A stretch of 64,000 nt of DNA, taken from positions 2,610,001 through 2,674,000 of the forward strand of contig NZ_CP039451.1 of NCBI RefSeq assembly GCF_004843725.1, read 5' to 3'. This DNA comes from Psychroserpens sp. NJDZ02 (GTDB lineage Bacteria > Bacteroidota > Bacteroidia > Flavobacteriales > Flavobacteriaceae). The position numbers were made by a program, and so were the translations under genes. The notes below the pieces were generated by a model. It did no database searches and was not told where the DNA came from. It saw nothing but the letters and a program-made list of their open reading frames with translations. Position 1 is the stretch's first letter, and every line of letters starts with the position of its first letter. Of this stretch, positions 36,668 to 45,802 are shown piece after piece.

Positions 36668-37452
36668 ACCCTTTAATTTAAATTCAAAATTATTGCTTTA
36701 GTTGGTGTTAGCCAAATAGTCTTTAGTATTTTAAAATAAAATGGTAAAACTTATTCTAGACTAAGTTTTACATTTTATGTTCTAAAGTATAATCGATGTT
36801 AAAACGTCGACTATTAGTTTGACTAGTGTTAGCATAATTTTAAAGTTTTAAGGGTTAATAATAGCATCCATTTTAGGATTGTTTTTTGAAGATATGTTTT
36901 TTCAATAGTATCTACCAAGCAAAAACAAGTAAATAGATATAGTTGACTTTACTTATATAAGCGTATAAACATAAAGTGTTTTAATTAATTTAATTTCCTC
37001 TTGACTGAAGTTTTAATATGTAAGTATATATTCTGTTTGTTGTTTTAAATTATTACTATTGTAGAGGGTTTTTTTGTAATTATTTTTAACCAAGGGAATT
37101 TTCATATAATAAACTTATAAATAAGAAGTATTCATTAAATTCATTTTGAAAATTTATTTTGTTTGGTAGCGTCATTCCATTTCTGTTTTTAAAATGTTTG
37201 CTAAAAGTTTAAAATAGTAGTGTGTTTCCAACTTGTTTTATAACAAAACTTTAATAGAAGTATTTTTTAGCTATTCAAACTAGTAGTAAATTTGCAGTTA
37301 GAGTGATTACTGTAATACGACATAGTATAATCGCATAAATTAAGGTGAATTAATAGGTAGAGAACGAAACCTTTGGTTGGCGAATGGTGGTGTAGTTCAT
37401 TTTTATTCACTTTAACCTTTCTTTTTTTTAATAGATTAATAAAATAGTTGCA
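36668..37452. other. AT-rich gene-free stretch upstream of mscS-like gene
   Basis: About 780 bases with no credible ORF. A TAAATTTG promoter-like element at 37287-37294 could serve the MscS-like gene, which would then have a leader of ~150 bases. The 71-codon minus-strand frame at 37267-37482 overlaps the start of that gene and lacks coding character. Confidence 0.5.
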
Positions 37453-38553
37453 ATGACAGAATTTTTTCAAGCACATAGGCAAGATATTATTTATAGTATT
37501 TTTGTTATCGTTATCGTTATTGTTTTACGTGTTTTAACTAACATGTTGCATACTTGGGTTTTAAAGGAAAAGAAAAGAAAGTTTCCCTACGAAAAAGCAA
37601 AGTCGACAAACCTGCTTAAAAAGATTCTTAATACACTTTGGATTGTCTTGGGTGTAATAGCTTTAAGTTATCTTTTTGTGGAAAATGATGAAAAAAGTGT
37701 GGTTATAAAAGATTTTAAAACAGTCTTGTACCTTGGTCTTGTGTCTGCTATAACTATAATTGTAGCAACGACGGTTAACTTATGGTTTAAATTAGATGTA
37801 CAGAAAAAGTTAGAAAGTAATCAGGATCCCACAAGTATTAAGTTTTTAAAATCTGTAGTCTTAGTGGCGATTTATTTATTTGGACTCGTGTTGTGTTTGT
37901 TGGCTTTTCCGTCCTTGAAAGGTGTTGCACAAACCGCGATAGGAGGTGCAGGAGTAGCCGCGCTTATAATTGGTGTAGCCTCTCAAGAGGCGCTGTCTAA
38001 TTTAATTGGTGGTATTTTTATAATTGTGTTTAAGCCTTTTAAAATTGGAGATACGGTAAAAGTAACAGATGCAATGGTTGGTAGTGTGACAGATATAACA
38101 TTGCGCCATACAGTGATTAGAAATTTTGAAAATAAAATGATTGTAATCCCAAATGCAATCATGAATAAAGAAAAACTAATTAATTACGATTTAGGCGAAT
38201 TGAAGTGTTGTGAGCGTATTGAGATTGGGATTTCTTACGATAGCGATATTGATTTAGCTAAAAAAATAATGCAGGAAGAGTTCGAAAAGCATCCGCTTAT
38301 TTTTGATAACCGTACTTTATTAGATATAGAAGATAATAAACCTGTGGTGAAAACGGCATTAATAGCACTTAATGATTCTTCTGTAACTATACGTGCATGG
38401 GCTTGGGCTCAAGACTTTAATGATAGTTTTCAGCTTAAAATAGATGTTTTAGAAAGTGTTAAGAAGCGGTTTGATAAAGAAGGTATCGAAATTCCGTTCC
38501 CATACAGAACCGTTGTCATGAAAAAAGATAAAAACGAAAAGAAAGACGTTTAG
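37453..38553 (+). CDS. MscS-family mechanosensitive ion channel
   Basis: A 366-aa inner-membrane channel that releases solutes on hypo-osmotic shock. Helices lie near 12-32, 57-76, 88-110 and 130-152. The pore-lining TM3 (GGAGVAALIIGVASQEALSNLIGGIFIIV) has the Gly/Ala pattern of MscS. It is followed by the beta domain (FKIGDTVKVTDAMVGSVTDITLRHTVIRN) and a C-terminal alpha/beta domain ending IEIPFPYRTV. Monocistronic. A TAAATTTG element lies ~160 bases upstream. Confidence 0.93.
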   Translation: MTEFFQAHRQDIIYSIFVIVIVIVLRVLTNMLHTWVLKEKKRKFPYEKAKSTNLLKKILNTLWIVLGVIALSYLFVENDEKSVVIKDFKTVLYLGLVSAITIIVATTVNLWFKLDVQKKLESNQDPTSIKFLKSVVLVAIYLFGLVLCLLAFPSLKGVAQTAIGGAGVAALIIGVASQEALSNLIGGIFIIVFKPFKIGDTVKVTDAMVGSVTDITLRHTVIRNFENKMIVIPNAIMNKEKLINYDLGELKCCERIEIGISYDSDIDLAKKIMQEEFEKHPLIFDNRTLLDIEDNKPVVKTALIALNDSSVTIRAWAWAQDFNDSFQLKIDVLESVKKRFDKEGIEIPFPYRTVVMKKDKNEKKDV

Positions 38554-38698
38554 ACTCTTTTTTATTATAATTGATGTTTTTAAAAGGTTAACATTTGATT
38601 GGTTTGGATGGTAAGTTTTTAAATTTTATTAATTATAATTTAATATAGGAAGAAAAAAGACCACTTGGATTACGAGCTATATTCGCAAAAAAAAAATA

Positions 38699-40681
38699 AT
38701 GATGAAAAAAATTACTTTATTAGTCTTATTCCTTTTTGCAAGTATGGGGTATTCTCAAACTGTTGTAATTAACGAGTTAGATTGCGATACTACTTTTGAA
38801 GGAAACAATATTGATAATCACGAATTTATAGAACTACTATCAAGTGTTCCTAATTTTGCTTTAGATGGTTATGTTTTGGTTCTTTTTAATGGGTCTGCTT
38901 CTGGAAATGATTCTAGCTATTTTACGTTAGATTTAGATGGGTACACCACAGATATTAATGGATTGCTTTTAATTGGTAGTGATTTAGTGTCGCCTTTTCC
39001 TCAAATAATTATTCCGCCTAACTTAATTCAAAATGGGGCAGATGCAGTTGCTTTGTATTTAGGAGATGCTACAGATTTTTTAGAAGGGACTTTAGCGACG
39101 CAAACTAATTTAGTAGATGCATTGGTTTATGATACTAGCGATTCTAATGATACAGGGTTAATGGCGTTGTTAGGGGTTACAGAGCAAATTAATGAAGGGT
39201 CTAGTAATAATACAAATTCAATACAACGTTTTGATGATGGTTTAGAGACTGCTGATAGTGTAACTTATCTGTCTACAACACCAACACCAAGAGCTTTAAA
39301 TGATGGAAGTGGCGTGGTGCTAAATGGGGTTTTTACAACTATGACAGCTGGTTTTTTTAACGAAGGCGATGCATTTGATGTGACGTTTACTACAGAGCAA
39401 GATGTTACAACAGATCTAACTATTAATTTTACTTTAAATAATTATGGTTTTAATACTTCTGATTTTACCGGGATTACATCAGTTGTTATTGCGGCGGGTC
39501 AGAATACTATAACAACAACCATTAATATAGTAGACGATGTGTTAGATGAAGGTGATGAGGTTTTAAAGCTAGAGGTGTCAACATTGCCAACAGCATATAT
39601 AGCTTTGAATAATAATTTAGAAACTAGAGTTGTTGATAATGATTTTGTTGTTGCGGCTTTTGGAACACCTTTAAATTCGACTTTTGGTAATGTTGAAAGT
39701 ACTCAGCCTGCAGGGTATTACGATAGTTTAGATGGATTGTCTGATGGTAGTCTGGAGCAAGCTTTACAAGATATAATAGCAGATCCTGCAGTGGTGAGAG
39801 CGCAAACGTATGCAGATATTATTGATATCTTAGAAGTGGCAGATCAAAATCCTGAAAATAGTAATCAGGTTTGGCTAGTTTATACAGAAGTAGGAAAACC
39901 TAAGTTAGATTTTCAAACAACCTCAAATAATACAGGAACTTGGAACAGGGAGCATACTTATCCGCGCTCTTTAGCGGGTTATGCGAGTATAGATTTAGAT
40001 GATTTTAGAGATGGAAAAGATGTGTTTTGGACAACTAATGCAGATTCTTTACGTCATGGTAATAGTGATGCACATGCTTTGAGAGCAGCAGACGGTCCTG
40101 AAAATAGTGTAAGAAGTAATCAGCATTACGGAGAATACAATGGACCTTCGGGGACTTTAGGGAGTTTTAAGGGAGATGTTGCACGAAGCGTGTTATATAT
40201 GCAAATTAGATATAATGGATTAAGTATTGAAAATGGATATCCGACTACGTTAGGTCAATTAGGTGATTTAGCGACACTTTTAGAGTGGCATAGAAATGAT
40301 CCGCCAGATGATTTTGAAATGAATAGAAATAATGTGATTTACGAATGGCAGTTTAATCGGAATCCGCTTATAGATCAACCCGATTTAGTAGAATACATTT
40401 GGGGAGACCAGGTTGGTGATATTTGGAATCAACCATTAAGTGTTGCTGGTTTTACAACCGAAACAATAAAAGTGTATCCTAACCCTGTTATAGATAAATT
40501 ATATATTTCTGGTAACAAGCCTAGTTATGAGGTTGCTTTGTTTTCAGCTGAAGGAAGAGTTGTTTTGTCACAAACGATTAGTAATAATAGTTATATGGAT
40601 TTGAAACTAGCTAGTGGTTTGTATTTAGTTACTATTGAGGCTGAAGGCGAACGTCTGATAAAAAAGATTGTTATTGAATAA
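38699..40681 (+). CDS. secreted endonuclease I-family nuclease with lamin-tail and Calx-beta domains and T9SS sorting signal
   Basis: A 660-aa secreted nuclease. Signal peptide 1-20 (MMKKITLLVLFLFASMGYSQ) is followed by a lamin-tail-like domain (about 21-185), a Calx-beta-like domain (about 200-310) and the endonuclease I catalytic region (about 330-580) with WNREHTYPRSLA and SDAHALRAAD. A C-terminal T9SS type A sorting domain (about 585-660) begins KVYPNPVIDKLYI. It should cleave DNA or RNA outside the cell for nutrient scavenging; nuclease activity is inferred from the family. Monocistronic with its own terminator. Confidence 0.92.
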   Translation: MMKKITLLVLFLFASMGYSQTVVINELDCDTTFEGNNIDNHEFIELLSSVPNFALDGYVLVLFNGSASGNDSSYFTLDLDGYTTDINGLLLIGSDLVSPFPQIIIPPNLIQNGADAVALYLGDATDFLEGTLATQTNLVDALVYDTSDSNDTGLMALLGVTEQINEGSSNNTNSIQRFDDGLETADSVTYLSTTPTPRALNDGSGVVLNGVFTTMTAGFFNEGDAFDVTFTTEQDVTTDLTINFTLNNYGFNTSDFTGITSVVIAAGQNTITTTINIVDDVLDEGDEVLKLEVSTLPTAYIALNNNLETRVVDNDFVVAAFGTPLNSTFGNVESTQPAGYYDSLDGLSDGSLEQALQDIIADPAVVRAQTYADIIDILEVADQNPENSNQVWLVYTEVGKPKLDFQTTSNNTGTWNREHTYPRSLAGYASIDLDDFRDGKDVFWTTNADSLRHGNSDAHALRAADGPENSVRSNQHYGEYNGPSGTLGSFKGDVARSVLYMQIRYNGLSIENGYPTTLGQLGDLATLLEWHRNDPPDDFEMNRNNVIYEWQFNRNPLIDQPDLVEYIWGDQVGDIWNQPLSVAGFTTETIKVYPNPVIDKLYISGNKPSYEVALFSAEGRVVLSQTISNNSYMDLKLASGLYLVTIEAEGERLIKKIVIE

Positions 40682-40699
40682 AACTAAGATAATTTCAAA

Positions 40700-40734
40700 T
40701 AAAAAAAGACCTTCAATTGAAGGTCTTTTTTTTA
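40700..40734. terminator. bidirectional terminator
   Basis: Stem AAAAAAAGACCTTCAA / TTGAAGGTCTTTTTTT between two convergent genes. Confidence 0.92.
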
Positions 40735-40744
40735 TACAGTTTAT

Positions 40745-43024
40745 TTAATCTTGCTTTTGTGATTCTATATTTACTTCTCCGTCAGTATCTATGGTTATGT
40801 TTATGGCAGGAATTCCTTTGTTGGATTGGTATAATACTTTTGAAGTTTGACCTTTATTATTTGTTAGGGACATTTTAAGCTTCGTTATTTCATCCTTGTT
40901 ATTTCTTCTTAACGTTATATATTCTAGTTCTTTGCCTAATGATGCTAATTGCTTTTTATGTTGTTCTAAGACTAAATCAGGTGTGTTTTTAGTTATATGT
41001 AATACAATGTTGTATTTAGCGGGAGTTTCATCGTCATTATAAGTAGTACTTGATATTCCGTAATTTACATCCCAAGAACTTTCTTTTTTATCGGAAGCTT
41101 TTAGGTTGTTTGTTGATGCGCTTTTTGTTGTAATTAATATAACACCATTTTTCCCTTCTTTACCAAAAGGTGTAATGTCTTTTTTGCTTTTTAAAACACT
41201 CATTGATTTGATGTCTTCATGTTTTAAATTAGACAACTGTTGTTTGTTTGCTCTCTGGTTGTCTATAAATATCATTGGTTTTTCGTTGTTTTCTGCCTTT
41301 AAATTTATTGCCTTAAACTGTAGCGTGTCATTTAGTTTATTGTCGGAGATGATATTTATGTTTTCATTAATAATTTGATTACCTAAAGTGCTTGTTGCGA
41401 TAGACATGGTAAAGGATTTATCATCGTTTTTATTTATAACAGAAGAATTACCATTAGATGGCGTATAAGTCACACCGTTTTTTATAAGGTTGCCGTTCTT
41501 GTCTTGTGTTATAATCACTCCTTCGTTAGCTATAATAATATCATTGCTGTTTTTTAAGGTAATTTCAATAACGCCATGCTTTCCTTTTGAGCCATATTTT
41601 TTTGTAGCCATATCTCCTTTGAGTACGGAGATTGATGCTATATTTTCTGGCTCTATATCTAGTTTGCCTTCTGTTATTTTACCGTCTATAACATACAATG
41701 GTTTATCTCCTTCTTCTGTAATAAGTAGTTTGCTTGCTAAGTCTTTAGTAGCTTTTGTTTGAGAATTGATAATGGTATTTTCAGTGTATGAAACGCTATC
41801 TTGTTTTGTGATTGTTTTGTCCGTAACAACACTTTTGTCTGTTGCCTGCATTACTATTTCTTGATTTTGGTTTTCAAAAACTAATACTCCATTTTCAATT
41901 TTTAAATGAATATTAGAAACAGGAATTTTTAAGTCGTTTCCATAAGTTGCATTGTGATTAAACTTGTTTGAGTTTTTTGATTTTGTTTCAATTGAAAGTT
42001 TTGTGATTTTACCTTCTAAATTTCTTTTTAAATTAGAAAACTTAACCTTTAAACCATCTGTTTGTGCTTCTAGCTGGTTTTTAATCGCTTCAATGTCTTG
42101 ATCTGTAGAGTTTGAAGTTATTGTAAAAAGATTAGACGCTGTGGCATCCTGCATAGTTTCCGCTTTAGCGATATAAACTTCTTTTGTATTAAAACTCATT
42201 AAGAATAAGGCCAAAAAAGGTAAGACAATTGCAAACTTAAGTTGATTTCTTGTTTTTGATTTTGTTTTTTGTAACATAACAATTCGTTTTTTGATTAATG
42301 ATTGATAAAAATTATTGGTAATAGCTAATTGATTTGAAGTTAAACTAGCTTTTAATAATACAGTCTGATAGCTTTTTGCGCATTTTATCTTGTTTTGCGC
42401 CGCGTGGTCTGCTATAAATTCGAGATTTTGCTGCAGCGCTTTTTTATAGAGCCAAATGCAAGGGTTAAACCAAAATAAGATACTTGCTATTTGGATTATC
42501 AGGATGTCTGCGGAATGTAACTGTGTAGCATGTGCTTTTTCGTGAGCAATAATATGTTCTAGCTCTGTCTTGGTAAATTGATTGCTATTAAAAACAATAC
42601 GGTTGAAAAATGAAAATGGCGCAATTTCGGTATCAGTTTCAATATAAGTAAACTGACCTTTTTTTGTTTTCTTCTGATGTTTTAATAATCTGTTTAATGA
42701 TATAAATTGAAGTGTCACTTGTGTTAAAACAAATAGTACGCCCGCTAAATATATATAAGGTAATAGTTGCCAATAATCAAAGTTAGGAGCTTCACTTATT
42801 TGTTGTGGTGGAAAAGTGGTAGTTGTAGTTTCAAAGAATTGTACTGGTGTTGGTGTGTATTCTATATAAATAGGAATAATAATTAAAGGTAGTACGATGG
42901 AGGCAAACAAACCTATTAGAAGAAACCACCGATTGGCTTGGAAAAAAGTGTCACGTTGCAAAAACAACTTGTAGCACGCGTAAAATAGTATGATTATTAC
43001 CGAAGCTTTTAAAAAGTAGTCCAT
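40745..43024 (-). CDS. BlaR1-like M56 membrane metallopeptidase with tandem TonB-plug-like domains
   Basis: A 759-aa membrane sensor-type protease. N-terminal helices near 5-22, 33-55 and 88-110 are followed by the zinc motif IIAHEKAHATQLHS (HExxH) and, ~38 residues later, NLEFIADHAA, whose Glu completes the M56 site. A fourth helix lies at ~265-285. The extracytoplasmic part carries two related segments, KPLYVIDGKI..ISVLKGDMATKKYGSKGKHGVIEI (about 430-490) and KPMIFIDNQR..MSVLKSKKDITPFGKEGKNGVILI (about 580-635), which read like TonB-receptor plug motifs, in place of a penicillin-binding sensor. It is paired with blaI two bases away. Signal unknown. Confidence 0.88.
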   Translation of the reverse strand: MDYFLKASVIIILFYACYKLFLQRDTFFQANRWFLLIGLFASIVLPLIIIPIYIEYTPTPVQFFETTTTTFPPQQISEAPNFDYWQLLPYIYLAGVLFVLTQVTLQFISLNRLLKHQKKTKKGQFTYIETDTEIAPFSFFNRIVFNSNQFTKTELEHIIAHEKAHATQLHSADILIIQIASILFWFNPCIWLYKKALQQNLEFIADHAAQNKIKCAKSYQTVLLKASLTSNQLAITNNFYQSLIKKRIVMLQKTKSKTRNQLKFAIVLPFLALFLMSFNTKEVYIAKAETMQDATASNLFTITSNSTDQDIEAIKNQLEAQTDGLKVKFSNLKRNLEGKITKLSIETKSKNSNKFNHNATYGNDLKIPVSNIHLKIENGVLVFENQNQEIVMQATDKSVVTDKTITKQDSVSYTENTIINSQTKATKDLASKLLITEEGDKPLYVIDGKITEGKLDIEPENIASISVLKGDMATKKYGSKGKHGVIEITLKNSNDIIIANEGVIITQDKNGNLIKNGVTYTPSNGNSSVINKNDDKSFTMSIATSTLGNQIINENINIISDNKLNDTLQFKAINLKAENNEKPMIFIDNQRANKQQLSNLKHEDIKSMSVLKSKKDITPFGKEGKNGVILITTKSASTNNLKASDKKESSWDVNYGISSTTYNDDETPAKYNIVLHITKNTPDLVLEQHKKQLASLGKELEYITLRRNNKDEITKLKMSLTNNKGQTSKVLYQSNKGIPAINITIDTDGEVNIESQKQD

Positions 43025-43026
43025 AG

Positions 43027-43386
43027 TTAGTCTTGGTTTTCTATTAAACGAATAATCTCTTTTAACTCGTCAACACTAATCTTTTCTTCTTTGGCAAAAA
43101 ATGACACTACATTTTTGTAAGAACTGTTAAAGTAGTTGTCTATGGCCGTATTCATAAATTTATTACGATAGTCTTCTTTGGCAACAATAGGGAAGTAACG
43201 GTGTGTTTTTCCGAAAGCTTCATAGCTAACATATCCTTTTTCTTCAAGATTCCTGATCATTGTAGATAATGTGTTGTAGTGTGGCTTGTCTTCTTTGATT
43301 TCTGCCATGACATCTTTTACAAAAGCATGTTCTAGCTTCCATAAAATGCGCATTATTTCTTCTTCTTTATTGGTTAATTTCTGCAT
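43027..43386 (-). CDS. blaI: BlaI/MecI-type transcriptional repressor
   Basis: A 119-aa winged-helix repressor (start MQKLTNKEEEIMRILW; an ATG ten codons upstream lies close to the predicted transcription start and is disfavoured). Pattern TNKEEEIMRILWKLEHAFVKDVMAEI..YNTLSTMIRNLEEKGYVSYEAFGKTHRYFPIV is the BlaI/MecI/CopY DNA-binding domain, followed by a short dimerisation tail. It is co-transcribed with the M56 protease gene, which probably inactivates it by signal-triggered cleavage as in the BlaR1-BlaI system. The upstream inverted repeat is its likely operator, implying autoregulation. Confidence 0.94.
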   Translation of the reverse strand: MQKLTNKEEEIMRILWKLEHAFVKDVMAEIKEDKPHYNTLSTMIRNLEEKGYVSYEAFGKTHRYFPIVAKEDYRNKFMNTAIDNYFNSSYKNVVSFFAKEEKISVDELKEIIRLIENQD

Positions 43387-43413
43387 AATCAAAGTGTTAT
43401 TAATTGGATAAAA

Positions 43414-43442
43414 CAAACTTAACTAAAAAAATAGTTATACAA
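43414..43442 (-). promoter_or_regulatory. promoter of the blaI-M56 operon
   Basis: On the minus strand, TTG (43442-43440), an 18-base spacer, then TAAGTTTG (43421-43414), an exact TAnnTTTG match. It lies 27 bases before the blaI start. Confidence 0.75.
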
Positions 43443-43476
43443 CTGTAAATATAGTTTTTTAACTATTTTTTTAGTT
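43421..43476. promoter_or_regulatory. BlaI operator: perfect 16-bp inverted repeat
   Basis: AACTAAAAAAATAGTT (43421-43436) and AACTATTTTTTTAGTT (43461-43476) are exact reverse complements, and each half is itself a near-palindrome (AACTA-N6-TAGTT). The proximal half fills the spacer between the -33 and -7 elements of the blaI promoter, where a bound repressor would block RNA polymerase. Confidence 0.8.
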
Positions 43477-43570
43477 TTTAACGAAAAGTATGACTTGATA
43501 ACGTAAATAACAGAGGTGCTAATTCTTATTTAGGATTTCAAAATGTATCTTCGCAAAAAATATATTTTTT

Positions 43571-44512
43571 ATGAGTGTAGCATATCTTATTTTAGGTTTT
43601 ATATTATTAGTAGTAGGAGGTGAGTTTTTAGTGCGATCTTCTGTGGCTTTATCCTTTAAGTTAAATATTTCTAAAATAGTAATAGGTATGACGGTGGTGT
43701 CTTTTGCGACATCTGCGCCAGAGTTATTAGTTAGTTTGCAAGCGGCTTTAAAAGGGTCTCCTGCAATTGCTATAAATAACGTCGTAGGGTCTAATATTGC
43801 TAATATTGGATTGGTATTGGGGATTACTGCTATTGTTGGAGCTATTGGTATAGATAAATCGTTTTATAGACTAACATGGCCTGTTATGATGTTGTTTTCT
43901 ATAGCGTTATATTATTTTTTATGGAATGATAACCAATTAACAGCAATTGAAGGTTTGATCTTATTTGTTAGTTTAATTGTATTTATAGTATACTTAATAA
44001 GAAGTCAAAAATCTACTGAAGATTTAGAGGAGGTGGACGATGCGTTAGCTGTTGTTTCTAATTTTAAAATCGGAATTTGGTTATTAATTGGTGCTGCTGC
44101 ATTGTATTTTGGTAGTGAATGGTTGGTTAAAGGAGCAACGTCAATCGCGACTAGTTTAGGGGTTAGTGAGGCTGTTATTGGTGTAACGATGATTGCTATT
44201 GGTACAAGTGTGCCGGAATTGGCTGCCTCTGTTATTGCTGCAGCTAAAAAAGAAAAAGCTATTTCTTTAGGGAATTTAATAGGGTCTAATATTTTTAATA
44301 TAGGGTCTGTTTTAGGGCTGACCTCAATGATTAAGACTATTCCTGTAACAGAGTCTCTGATATTATCGAGAGATATTTTTTGGATGCTAATTTTTGCAGC
44401 ACTAGTGTTAGTGTTAGGGTTGTTACCAAAGCGTAATGAAATAAATAAGTATAAAGGCTTTGCTTTAGTGGCGTTGTACGGTACGTTTATCTTTTTAGTT
44501 TTTAAAGGATAA
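43571..44512 (+). CDS. CaCA-family Na+/Ca2+ (cation/proton) exchanger, YrbG-like
   Basis: A 313-aa inner-membrane exchanger with about ten helices and two alpha-repeats. Repeat one is GMTVVSFATSAPELLVSL with NNVVGSNIANIGLVLGI. Repeat two is GVTMIAIGTSVPELAASV with GNLIGSNIFNIGSVLGL. The paired Glu residues (APEL/VPEL) coordinate the cation. Family members exchange Ca2+ for Na+ or H+; the ion is not decidable here. It is divergent from blaI across ~185 bp and is followed by a terminator. Confidence 0.93.
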   Translation: MSVAYLILGFILLVVGGEFLVRSSVALSFKLNISKIVIGMTVVSFATSAPELLVSLQAALKGSPAIAINNVVGSNIANIGLVLGITAIVGAIGIDKSFYRLTWPVMMLFSIALYYFLWNDNQLTAIEGLILFVSLIVFIVYLIRSQKSTEDLEEVDDALAVVSNFKIGIWLLIGAAALYFGSEWLVKGATSIATSLGVSEAVIGVTMIAIGTSVPELAASVIAAAKKEKAISLGNLIGSNIFNIGSVLGLTSMIKTIPVTESLILSRDIFWMLIFAALVLVLGLLPKRNEINKYKGFALVALYGTFIFLVFKG

Positions 44513-44530
44513 TAAAAACTAATCGAACAT

Positions 44531-44568
44531 AAAAAAAACGCTTTCTATAAATTAGAAAGCGTTTTTTA
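44531..44568. terminator. bidirectional terminator
   Basis: Stem AAAAAACGCTTTCTA / TAGAAAGCGTTTTTT between the exchanger and the convergent glutamine synthetase gene. Confidence 0.92.
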
Positions 44569-44592
44569 TTGGATTTAACTAGTAATCAGCTA

Positions 44593-45612
44593 TTAGCTAA
44601 TATTAGCAGATTTTACTGTCTTAATAATACGACCTGCTATTTTATATGGATCACCATTAGATGCTGGACGACGGTCTTCTAACCAGCCTTTCCATCCTTT
44701 CTCTACTGTGATAATTGGAATACGAATTGATGCTCCTCTATCAGAAATACCATAACTAAAGTCGTGGATAGATGCTGTTTCGTGATCACCAGTTAAACGT
44801 TGGTCGTTAAACTCTCCGTAAACCGCAATGTGTTCTTTTACTACTGGTCTAAATGCTTCACAAATTTTCTCGTATGTTTCTTGAGATCCACATGTTCTTA
44901 AAACAGTGTTAGAGAAATTAGCGTGCATTCCAGAACCATTCCAATCCATATCTTTTCCTAATGGTTTTGGGTGGTACTCTATATAATAACCATATTGTTC
45001 TGTTAATCTATCTAAAAGGTATCTTGATACCCAAATTTCGTCTCCTGCTTTTTTAGCACCTTGTGCAAATAATTGGTATTCCCATTGTCCAGAAGCAACC
45101 TCTTGGTTGATTCCTTCAAAATTTAAACCAGCGTCAATACATAAATCAGCATGCTCTTCGACTAATGCTCTACCATGAGTATGTAAACCACCAACTGAGC
45201 AGTAGTACATCCCTTGTGGTGCAGGGTATCCGCCAATTGGGAATCCTAAAGGTTTTTGTGTTTTAGTATCCATTATAAAATACTCTTGTTCAAAACCAAA
45301 CCAGAAATCGTTATCTTCATCTTCAATAGTAGCTCTACCGTTAGATACGTGTGGTGTACCATCAGCATTTAAAACCTCAGTCATTACTAAATAGCCATCT
45401 CTTCTTGCAGGATCTGGATAAATAGCAACAGGTTTTAATAAACAGTCAGAAGCACCTCCTGAAGCTTGTTTTGTAGAAGAACCGTCAAAAGACCAAACCG
45501 GGCAGTCTTCTAATTTTCCACTAAAATCATTTTCAACTTTAGTTTTACTTCTCATGTTTTGTGTTGGGAAATACCCATCCAGCCAGATATATTCTAATTT
45601 AGATTTACTCAT
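44593..45612 (-). CDS. glutamine synthetase type II
   Basis: A 339-aa eukaryote-type (GSII) glutamine synthetase, which ligates ammonium to glutamate using ATP. GSII signatures are present: YIWLDGYFPTQNMRSKTK, PVWSFDGSSTKQASG, WFGFEQEYFIMD, the GQWEYQ motif, GSGMHANFS and SYGISDRGASIRIP. Length (~340 aa) is right for GSII and short for GSI (~470 aa). A TATATTTG promoter element on the minus strand (45653-45646) lies 33 bases before the start. Divergent from the GSIII gene. Confidence 0.96.
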   Translation of the reverse strand: MSKSKLEYIWLDGYFPTQNMRSKTKVENDFSGKLEDCPVWSFDGSSTKQASGGASDCLLKPVAIYPDPARRDGYLVMTEVLNADGTPHVSNGRATIEDEDNDFWFGFEQEYFIMDTKTQKPLGFPIGGYPAPQGMYYCSVGGLHTHGRALVEEHADLCIDAGLNFEGINQEVASGQWEYQLFAQGAKKAGDEIWVSRYLLDRLTEQYGYYIEYHPKPLGKDMDWNGSGMHANFSNTVLRTCGSQETYEKICEAFRPVVKEHIAVYGEFNDQRLTGDHETASIHDFSYGISDRGASIRIPIITVEKGWKGWLEDRRPASNGDPYKIAGRIIKTVKSANIS

Positions 45613-45645
45613 GATAAAAAATTCGTTTTTAGTTATATGTTATAG

Positions 45646-45653
45646 CAAATATA
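45646..45653 (-). promoter_or_regulatory. candidate -7 element of glutamine synthetase II gene
   Basis: Minus-strand TATATTTG, an exact TAnnTTTG match, 33 bases before the start codon. The -33 element is not evident. Confidence 0.5.
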
Positions 45654-45802
45654 AAGTAAAAATGATTTTACCCATAAAAAAAGAAGGGTATAAATCAAAT
45701 ATTTATTAATAGCCTGTTAATAACCCTGTTTTTTTTAGGGTATGATATTTTGTTACTGTCTATTTTTGTAAATTCGCAAAATAATTTAATTAAATAGAAG
45801 AT

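Noticed and set aside
36670..37260. hidden RNA gene in the 780-bp gap before the MscS gene
   Set aside because: I found no cloverleaf, conserved ncRNA motif or promoter-terminator pair.
37267..37482. 71-codon minus-strand frame upstream of the MscS gene
   Set aside because: Overlaps the MscS start and has a random composition (many His, Asn, Cys).
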